Part shown: positions 1 to 6,051 of the stretch, one piece after another
Layout of the letters: the number at the start of each line of letters is the position of its first letter
How positions within the stretch are numbered: position 1 is the stretch's first letter
Source: JAWLGW01 sp964569055
GTDB taxonomy: Bacteria; Planctomycetota; J058
Assembly (NCBI GenBank): GCA_964569055.1
Contig: CAZMSZ010000431.1
Location: 1 to 6,051, forward strand
Direction: 5' to 3'
Length of the DNA: 6,051 nucleotides
Notes under the pieces: model-generated
Told to the model about the DNA's origin: nothing
Seen by the model: only the letters and a program-made list of their open reading frames with translations
Databases searched by the model: none
Program-made: the position numbers and the translations under genes

Positions 1-163
1 TGCCACGCGCGCCGGCCCCGAGCCCGCCGCGCGTGGGCGTCGTCGCTCAGTCGGGTCGCTCGCCGCGGAGTCCCGGGCTGCGGATCGGGGCGCGCCCCCA
101 TGCCGTCCGGATCCGGCGTGGCCTGCCCGAGCGGTCCCCCCTGCGGACCTCGCGGACTGCCCG

Positions 164-169
164 TAGAAT
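164..169 (+). promoter_or_regulatory. Candidate -10 box of the eno promoter
   Basis: TAGAAT matches the sigma-70 -10 consensus TATAAT at five of six positions and stands out in very GC-rich DNA. It lies about 87 bases before the GTG start of eno. I could not find a good TTGACA-like box 16-18 bases upstream, so the call rests on the -10 alone. The same bases contain the in-frame TAG that closes the eno reading frame upstream. Confidence 0.35.
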
Positions 170-242
170 CCCGCCCCCGAAGCCGGACCCGGCGCGTCGC
201 GCTGCGCGCGCCAACCCGTCACGCCAACCCTCGCGACAGACC

Positions 243-249
243 GAAGGAG
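243..249 (+). promoter_or_regulatory. Ribosome binding site of eno
   Basis: GAAGGAG is a near-perfect Shine-Dalgarno sequence ending seven bases before the GTG at 257. It decides the start. No other start codon lies in frame between the upstream in-frame stop at 164-166 and this GTG. Confidence 0.85.
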
Positions 250-256
250 CCGCCCC

Positions 257-1542
<1,286 letters not shown>

Positions 1543-1552
<10 letters not shown>

Positions 1553-1570
1553 GGCGCGCTCAAGCGCTCG
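1543..1570. terminator. Hairpin across the convergent eno / GltB-like stops
   Basis: Bases 1543-1550 pair with 1563-1570 (8 bp, one G-U). One unpaired A follows at 1562, then 1551-1553 pair with 1559-1561 around a five-base loop at 1554-1558. The eno TGA (1550-1552) and the opposing gene's TGA (1560-1562) both lie inside the hairpin, so one element could serve both strands. No T-tract follows on either strand, so this is not a classical intrinsic terminator. It may only slow polymerase or protect 3' ends. Confidence 0.4.
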
Positions 1571-3107
1571 GCGTCACGCCCAGCTCCGCCTCGAGCGCGC
1601 TCAGCACGGCCGCGTCGGGCCGCCCCCAGCCCGGCGCGTAGCCGAACACCTCGGCGGCGGTCCGCGAGCCGAAGTGGTCGTCGAGGATCTCGAGCCGGTC
1701 CGCGGGGAGGAACGCCGGGTGCGGCACGCCGCAGGCGCGCGCCAGGCGCGCCAGCTCCTTGCGCAGCGTCACCACGTAGTTGGCGAGCCGCGCCGCCTTG
1801 AGCGTCGGGTCGAGCCCGCGCATCAGCCACTTGTTCTGGGTGGCGACCCCCGTCGGGCAGTGCCCGGTGTGGCACTCCTGCGCCTGAATGCAGCCGATCG
1901 CCAGCATGGCCTCGCGCGCCACGTGGACGAGGTCGCAGCCGAGCGCGGTGGCGAGGAGGGCCGCCTCGGGGAAGCCGAGCTTGCCCGAGCCGACGAACAC
2001 CACCCGGTCGGTGAGGGCGCGCTCGGCGAACACCCGGTAGACCCGGCTGAAGCCCAGCTTGAACGGCAGCGCCACGTGGTCGGAGAAGGCGAGCGGCGCC
2101 GCGCCGGTGCCGCCCTCGCCGCCGTCGACCGCGATGTAGTCCACCCCGCGCCCGGGGTCCTTCGCCATGAGGTCGGCCAGCTGCTCCCAGAACTCGAGCT
2201 GACCCACGGCCGACTTGATCCCGACCGGGAGCCCGGTCGCCTCGGCGATCCGCTCCACGAAGTCGAGCAGCTCGTCGGCGCTCTTGAACGCGCTGTGGGC
2301 CGCGGGGCTGCAGCAGTCCTTCCCCTGCGGGATCCCGCGGATCGCCGCGATCTCCGCGTTGACCTTGGCCGCGGGGAGCACGCCGCCGAGGCCGGGCTTG
2401 GCGCCCTGGCTCAGCTTGACCTCGATCGCGCGCACCGGCGCGGCGCCGACCGTCGCGACCAGCCGCGGCAGCGAGAACCGCCCGTGCTCGTCGCGGCAGC
2501 CGAAGTAGCCGGTCCCGAACTGATAGATCAGCTCCCCGCCGCGCTGGTGGTAGGGCGAGATCCCGCCCTCGCCGGTGTTGTGCAGGCAGCCCGCCAGCGC
2601 GCAGCCGCCGTTGATCGCCTCGACCGCGCGCGGGCTGAGCGAGCCGTAGCTCATGGCCGAGACGTTGACGATCGAGGCCGGCCGGAAGGCGTGCTTCCGC
2701 TGGCGCGGCTCGCCCAGCACCTTGGCGCAGGGGAGCCGGTGGAGCGGGTCGTAGCCCGGCTCGCCCTCGTGCGGGTCGAGGAGCGGGAAGTTGGCGTGGC
2801 GCACCACCAGGTAGCCGGGGGTGCGCTCGAGGTCGTTGTCGGTGCCGAACCCGAAGTAGTCGTTCTCCCGCGCCGCGGAGGCGTAGACCCAGCGGCGCTG
2901 GTCGCGCGTGAACGGCCGCTCCGCGTCGTTCGCCGTGACGATGTACTGGCGCAGCTTGGGGCCGAGCCCCTCGAGCAGCGCGCGCGCGTGGCCGACGACG
3001 GGGAAGTTGCGCAGGATCGCGTTCTCGCGCTGGAAGAGGTCGTACAGCGCGACCAACAGGAGCGCGGCCGCCGGGACCGCCAGCAGCAACCACCACCAAC
3101 TCGTCAT
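1560..3107 (-). CDS. Membrane-anchored FMN-binding glutamate synthase family protein (GltB-like, no glutaminase domain)
   Basis: This 515-aa protein carries the FMN and 3Fe-4S synthase domain of the glutamate synthase large subunit (Pfam Glu_synthase, COG0069). One hydrophobic segment (about 4-21, after MTSWWW) should anchor it in the membrane with the domain probably cytosolic. Residues 30-110 match the N-terminal region typical of the stand-alone family (RNFPVVGH, PFTRDQRRWVY). The barrel shows AMSYGSLS (151-158), HNTGEGG (176-182), VKLSQGAKPGLGG (230-242), DGGEGGTGAAP (328-338) and GSGKLG (373-378). Cys406, Cys412 and Cys417 have the C-x5-C-x4-C spacing of the 3Fe-4S cluster in GltB (CHTGHCPTGVATQ). 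The glutamine amidotransferase and GXGXG domains of true GltB are absent and no gltD is adjacent, so glutamate synthesis from glutamine is not supported. The real reaction is unknown. The ATG at 3107 follows a strong GGGGAGGT and overlaps the exporter stop as ATGA, so translation is probably coupled. Confidence 0.88.
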   Translation of the reverse strand: MTSWWWLLLAVPAAALLLVALYDLFQRENAILRNFPVVGHARALLEGLGPKLRQYIVTANDAERPFTRDQRRWVYASAARENDYFGFGTDNDLERTPGYLVVRHANFPLLDPHEGEPGYDPLHRLPCAKVLGEPRQRKHAFRPASIVNVSAMSYGSLSPRAVEAINGGCALAGCLHNTGEGGISPYHQRGGELIYQFGTGYFGCRDEHGRFSLPRLVATVGAAPVRAIEVKLSQGAKPGLGGVLPAAKVNAEIAAIRGIPQGKDCCSPAAHSAFKSADELLDFVERIAEATGLPVGIKSAVGQLEFWEQLADLMAKDPGRGVDYIAVDGGEGGTGAAPLAFSDHVALPFKLGFSRVYRVFAERALTDRVVFVGSGKLGFPEAALLATALGCDLVHVAREAMLAIGCIQAQECHTGHCPTGVATQNKWLMRGLDPTLKAARLANYVVTLRKELARLARACGVPHPAFLPADRLEILDDHFGSRTAAEVFGYAPGWGRPDAAVLSALEAELGVTPSA

Positions 3108-4930
3108 TCCACCTCCCCTTGCGCGCCGGCCGCGGGGGCCGCCGCCTCTCCGGTCTGCACGTCCCACAGCTTACGGTAGGCGCCGCCCAGGGCGAGCAGC
3201 TCCTCGTGCGTCCCCTGCTCCACGATCCGGCCGGCCTCGAGCACCACGATCCGGTCGGCGTGCCGGATCGTGGACAGGCGGTGCGCGATCACGAGCGTGG
3301 TCCGGTCGCGGGCGATCCGGGCCAGCGAGCGCTGGATCGCGGCCTCGGTCTCGTTGTCGACCGCCGAGGTCGCCTCGTCGAGCACCAGGATCGGCGCGTC
3401 GAGCAGGACCGCCCGCGCGATCGACAGCCGCTGCCCCTGCCCGCCCGAGAGCTTCTGCCCGTCCTCGCCGACTGGCGTGGCGTACCCCTCGGGGAGCTCG
3501 CGCACGAACCCGTGCGCCTCGGCCAGCCGCGCGGCGGCCTCGACGTCGGCGTCGGGCGCGTCGGGGCGGCCGTAGGCGATGTTCTCGCGCACGCTGCCCG
3601 GGAACAGGAACACCTGCTGGCTGACCAGCGCCACGCAGCGGCGCAGGTCGCGCAGGCGCAGGTCGCGCAGGTCGTGGCCGTCGAGCGTGATCGCGCCCTC
3701 CTGCGGGTCGTAGAAGCGCAGCAGCAGGCGCAGCAGCGTCGTCTTGCCCGCCCCGGTCGGCCCGACCAGCGCCACCGTCTGGCCCGGGGCGACCTCGAGG
3801 CCGAACCCGCGCAGGACCGGCGCCCGTCCGGGGTAGGCGAACGTCACGTCCCGGAACGCCAGCCCCCCCCGCACCGTGCGCGGGTCGAGCGGGTGGGCCC
3901 CGTCGCGCGCGGCGACCGGCGTGGCGAGCAGGTCGAGCACGCGCACGGTGGAGGCCATGGCGCGCTGGTAGAGGTCGAACGTCTGCCCGAGCCGCGTGAG
4001 CGGCCACAGCAGGCGCTGGGTCAGGAACACCAGCACCGAGTAGGTGCCGACCGCCAGCTCGCCGCGCAGCGCCAGGCCGCCGCCGTAGACCAGGGTCGCG
4101 GTGAACCCGACCACGATCGCCATCCGGATCAGCGGCGAGAAGGCGGAGCTGAGCGCGATCGCCCGGCGGTTCGCCTCCTGGTACTCGGCGCTGACCGCGG
4201 CCACCCGCGCCACCTCGCGCTCCTCGGCGGTGAAGCTCTTGATCGTGGCGATCGCGGCCAGGTTGTTGGTCAGGACCGCGCTCAGCCGCTCGACCCGCCG
4301 GCGCACCTCGGCGTAGCGCGGCGCGATCCGCGCCTGGAAGCGGAACGAGCCCCACAGGATCACGGGGATCGGCAGGAAGGCCAGGGCCGCCAGCGCGGGC
4401 GTCGCGCCGAAGAACACCGCCCCCACCACGACCACGGTGGTGAACACCTGCAGCAGCTCGTTCGCGCCCACGTCGAGGAACCGCTCGAGCTGGTTGACGT
4501 CGTCGTTGAGCACCGCCAACAGCCCGCCGCGGGAGCGCTCGGCGAACCAGCTCATGTCGAGCCGGTTGACGTGGGTGTAGGCCTCGACCCGCAGCTCGTG
4601 CTGCGCCTCCTGGGCCAGGTTCCGCCACAGGATCGCCTGCAGGTACTCGAACACCGACTCGAACGTCCAGATCACCAGCGTGGCCGCCGCCAGCGCCCAC
4701 AGCTGCGCCGTCGGGGTCTCGACCCCCAGGCGCGCGATCAGCGAGCGCTCGCCGTTGACCACCACGTCCACCGCCGCGCCGATCAGCGCGGGCGGGGCGA
4801 GGTCGAACAGCTTGTTGAGGACCGAGCAGGCGCTGGCCGCCACGATCCTGGGACGGCGGTGGCGCAGCTTGCGGAACAGCGCGCGCAGCGGCGCCGCGGC
4901 GTGCGGCGAAGACGGCGAGGTGGGCGACAT
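3104..4930 (-). CDS. ABC exporter half-transporter (fused permease and ATPase, MsbA-like)
   Basis: This 608-aa protein has an exporter-type membrane domain followed by an ATPase domain, the standard half-transporter that works as a dimer in the inner membrane. About six membrane helices lie near 28-56, 77-100, 158-176, 178-196, 265-290 and 294-312. The segment LNDDVNQLERFLD (141-153) resembles a widespread bacterial subgroup of this family. ATPase motifs are complete: A-loop Tyr366, Walker A GPTGAGKTT (390-398), Q-loop Gln438, signature LSGGQGQR (494-501), Walker B ILVLDE (514-519) with catalytic Glu519, D-loop SAVD (522-525) and H-loop His550. The substrate cannot be deduced; lipids, peptides or drugs are all possible for this fold. 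The ATG at 4930 is preceded in frame by a TAG four codons upstream with no other start between, so it is secure. There is no strong Shine-Dalgarno. TAGAGT (4940-4945) lies so close that a very short leader is possible. It is the first gene of a coupled operon with the GltB-like gene. Confidence 0.95.
   Translation of the reverse strand: MSPTSPSSPHAAAPLRALFRKLRHRRPRIVAASACSVLNKLFDLAPPALIGAAVDVVVNGERSLIARLGVETPTAQLWALAAATLVIWTFESVFEYLQAILWRNLAQEAQHELRVEAYTHVNRLDMSWFAERSRGGLLAVLNDDVNQLERFLDVGANELLQVFTTVVVVGAVFFGATPALAALAFLPIPVILWGSFRFQARIAPRYAEVRRRVERLSAVLTNNLAAIATIKSFTAEEREVARVAAVSAEYQEANRRAIALSSAFSPLIRMAIVVGFTATLVYGGGLALRGELAVGTYSVLVFLTQRLLWPLTRLGQTFDLYQRAMASTVRVLDLLATPVAARDGAHPLDPRTVRGGLAFRDVTFAYPGRAPVLRGFGLEVAPGQTVALVGPTGAGKTTLLRLLLRFYDPQEGAITLDGHDLRDLRLRDLRRCVALVSQQVFLFPGSVRENIAYGRPDAPDADVEAAARLAEAHGFVRELPEGYATPVGEDGQKLSGGQGQRLSIARAVLLDAPILVLDEATSAVDNETEAAIQRSLARIARDRTTLVIAHRLSTIRHADRIVVLEAGRIVEQGTHEELLALGGAYRKLWDVQTGEAAAPAAGAQGEVE
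3111..3118 (-). promoter_or_regulatory. Ribosome binding site of the GltB-like gene, inside the exporter's last codons
   Basis: On the minus strand GGGGAGGT ends three bases before the ATG at 3107. It lies in the final codons of the exporter gene, which stops within the ATGA overlap. It supports the start at MTSWWW over an in-frame upstream start at 3167, which would only add 20 Arg/Gly-rich residues. Confidence 0.75.
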
Positions 4931-5064
4931 GGGCCGCCCACTCTAACGAGCCCGCGCAACGCGCGCGCGATCGGCACCCAGGACGGCCGCCTCGGCCGCG
5001 GTCGGCACGCGCGCTGCTCTCCATTCCGTGCCGCGCGGAGCGCCGCCGCGGCGGAGGGACGACC
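4931..5064. promoter_or_regulatory. Divergent intergenic control region
   Basis: This 134-bp spacer must hold the start signals of both the leftward operon and the rightward SpoIIAA-like gene. I see no convincing -35/-10 pair on either strand. The best weak candidate is TAGAGT on the minus strand (4940-4945), nine bases before the exporter ATG. Symmetric elements are CGGCCG repeated at 4984-4989 and 4993-4998, a 7-bp inverted repeat CGGCACG/CGTGCCG (5003-5009 and 5027-5033) with a further CGGCAC at 4972-4977, and a perfect 12-bp palindrome at 5043-5054. Any of these could be an operator, but short palindromes are common in DNA this GC-rich. Confidence 0.5.
5053..5058 (+). promoter_or_regulatory. 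Ribosome binding site of the SpoIIAA-like gene
   Basis: GGAGGG ends six bases before the ATG at 5065, a good Shine-Dalgarno at normal spacing, and it fixes the start. Its first two bases are the end of the palindrome CCGCCGCGGCGG (5043-5054), so folding or protein binding there could affect translation. Confidence 0.8.
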
Positions 5065-5832
5065 ATGCTCGAGCGGTTGGAGGGGTATCCCGAGGGGACG
5101 CTCGCGATCCGGGCCACCGGCAAGGTGACCCGCGCCGACTACATGCGGCTGGTGGAGCCCGCCTTCGAGCGGGCCCGCCGCGAGGGCCGGCGCCTGCGCC
5201 TGCTGTTCCACCTCCCGCCCGAGTTCGCGGGCTTCAGCGCCGGGGGCGCAGTGGCGGACACCTGGACGACGCTCCGCCACCGGCGCGCGTGCGAGGCGGC
5301 GGCGATCGTGAGCGACCGGCCGTGGATCCGCGCCTCGGCGCGCGTGGCCACCCTGGCGCTGCCCTACCCCGTGCGCGTGTTCCGCGACGCACAGCTCGAG
5401 GAGGCGATCGCCTGGCTGAACGCGGGCGCCGCCGCCGAGGGCGTGTCCTCGCACCGCCTGCTCCCCGAGGGCGTGCTGGTGGTCGAGGTGAGCGGCCCGC
5501 TCCACGCGCGCGACTTCGAGGCGCTCGCGCAGGCCGCGGACCCCTGGATCGCCGAGCACGGCCAGCTCCGCGGGCTGGTGATCCACACCCGCGAGTTCCC
5601 CGGCTGGCAGGACGTCGCGGGCCTCCTGCGTCACCTGCGGTTCGCGCGCGAGCACCGCCGCGCCGTGGCCCGGATCGCGCTCGCGGCCGGCGGCCGGGTG
5701 GCCAGCTACGCTCCCCGGCTCGCAGCGCGGTTCACGCCGGCCGAGGTGAAGCGGTTCGGCTGGGACGAGCTCGAGGAGGCGATCGCGTGGGCCAAGGAGG
5801 GCGCGCCGGGGGAGGCGAAGCGCGCCGCGTAG
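5065..5832 (+). CDS. Tandem SpoIIAA-like (STAS-type) two-domain protein
   Basis: This 255-aa protein reads as two copies of the SpoIIAA-like fold (Pfam PF11964). Single-domain members are about 120 aa, so the length fits a duplication. Domain 1 is about residues 3-120 and domain 2 about 128-245. Matching landmarks are LPEGVLVVEVSG (133-144) against YPEGTLAIRATG (8-19), REFPGW (176-181) against PEFAGF (52-57), and EEAIAWA (237-243) against EEAIAWL (112-118). Domain 2 keeps the family ending FTPAEVKRFGWDELEEA better; domain 1 is more diverged. No signal peptide or membrane segment is visible, so it is probably cytosolic. Characterised relatives have a small alpha/beta fold with a hydrophobic cavity, and ligand or membrane binding has been suggested. 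The cellular role is unknown, and there is no anti-sigma partner here to support a true SpoIIAA role. It is divergent from the exporter operon and ends in an Ala/Lys-rich tail. Confidence 0.82.
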   Translation: MLERLEGYPEGTLAIRATGKVTRADYMRLVEPAFERARREGRRLRLLFHLPPEFAGFSAGGAVADTWTTLRHRRACEAAAIVSDRPWIRASARVATLALPYPVRVFRDAQLEEAIAWLNAGAAAEGVSSHRLLPEGVLVVEVSGPLHARDFEALAQAADPWIAEHGQLRGLVIHTREFPGWQDVAGLLRHLRFAREHRRAVARIALAAGGRVASYAPRLAARFTPAEVKRFGWDELEEAIAWAKEGAPGEAKRAA

Positions 5833-5870
5833 CGGGTCGTCCGCGAGGCCCCGGTCCGGCGTCCACCGGA
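5833..5870. other. Short spacer after the SpoIIAA-like gene
   Basis: This 38-bp spacer lies between the TAG stop and the first repeat unit. It contains only small possible stems, such as TCCGG/CCGGA (5855-5859 and 5866-5870), with no following T-tract. I do not call a terminator here. Confidence 0.4.
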
Positions 5871-6051
5871 GACCGCCAAGAGCTGTCGCGGAACGAGCTC
5901 GGCTCCCTCGCTCGAGCACTGACCGCCAAGAGCGGCGAGGGGGAGCTGTCGCTGAACGAGCTCGGCTCACTCGCTCGAGCACGGACCGCCAAGAGCGGCG
6001 AGGGAGAGCTGTCGCTGAACGAGCTCGGCTCCCTCGCTCGAGCACGGACCG
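5871..6051. repeat. Tandem array of a 63-bp unit, truncated by the window edge
   Basis: Each unit begins GACCGCCAAGAGC. Unit 1 is 5871-5920 (50 bp), unit 2 is 5921-5983 (63 bp), unit 3 is 5984-6046 (63 bp), and a fourth starts at 6047 and leaves the window. Units 2 and 3 differ at only two positions (5942 G against 6005 A, and 5969 A against 6032 C). Unit 1 lacks 13 bp and has two substitutions (5890 and 5920). Each full unit can form a stem; in unit 3, 5997-6006 pairs with 6029-6038 around a 22-base loop. There are no CRISPR-like spacers, no IS ends and no nearby transposase. The array may be non-coding, or the start of a repeat-protein frame, since 63 bp is 21 codons. Confidence 0.9.

Larger units (their letters stand above)
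1..256. other. eno upstream region, no gene recognised
   Basis: No convincing gene is visible here. The open frames are arginine- and proline-rich shadows typical of GC-rich DNA. The plus strand carries no stop in any frame until the TAG at 164-166, so a gene entering from the left edge cannot be strictly excluded, but no family is recognisable. The right part (about 164-256) reads as the promoter and leader of eno. Confidence 0.5.

Noticed and set aside
1..163. A gene entering from the left edge
   Set aside because: No recognisable protein segment or ribosome binding site. The absence of stops reflects the high GC content.
3108..3167. Upstream start of the GltB-like gene at 3167
   Set aside because: It would add 20 Arg/Gly-rich residues before a clear membrane anchor and overlap the exporter by 64 bases. 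The ATG at 3107 has the ribosome binding site and an ATGA overlap.
4960..4969. Alternating CG run as a Z-DNA or special element
   Set aside because: Ten bases of CG alternation are unremarkable in DNA of this composition.
3119..5128. Very long plus-strand frame (669 aa) and minus-strand frame 3171-5123 over the exporter
   Set aside because: Both overlap the complete ABC exporter, whose motifs are all intact. The translations are repetitive Arg/Gln/Pro-rich shadows.
4783..6045. Minus-strand frame of 420 aa through the repeats and the SpoIIAA-like gene
   Set aside because: It is antisense to a recognised gene with a good ribosome binding site. It stays open mainly because of base composition and the 63-bp period.
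5871..6051. CRISPR array
   Set aside because: The units are directly abutting and nearly identical throughout, with no variable spacers and no cas genes nearby.

Overview
The window is very GC-rich (roughly 70% or more by eye) and densely coding. It holds four complete genes, no RNA gene and no recognisable mobile element. Base composition, the bacterial-type enolase and the SpoIIAA-like family suggest a high-GC free-living bacterium. A deltaproteobacterial or myxobacterial lineage is plausible, but the sequence alone does not settle the phylum, and an actinobacterial-type source is not excluded.

Layout: bases 1-256 are a leader with a candidate -10 box and a good ribosome binding site, followed by a complete enolase gene (eno, 257-1552, +). 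Seven bases after the eno stop, a convergent minus-strand gene ends (1560-3107). It encodes an FMN/iron-sulfur 'glutamate synthase domain' protein with a single N-terminal membrane anchor. A hairpin spans both stop codons. Directly upstream of that gene, overlapping by an ATGA, lies a half-size ABC exporter (3104-4930, -), so these two form a translationally coupled operon read right to left. A 134-bp divergent spacer (4931-5064) with several symmetric sequences separates the operon from a plus-strand gene (5065-5832) made of two SpoIIAA-like (STAS-type) domains in tandem. The last 181 bases (5871-6051) are a tandem array of a 63-bp unit that runs off the right edge.

How the genes work together: enolase is central glycolysis and has no visible tie to its neighbours. 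The exporter and the glutamate-synthase-like oxidoreductase are tied by operon structure, but their joint substrate or pathway cannot be read from sequence. The SpoIIAA-like gene shares only the divergent control region. I see no convincing novel defence, mobile or RNA-based system. The most unusual items are the exporter/orphan GltB-like pair, the duplicated SpoIIAA-like protein and the 63-bp repeat array.
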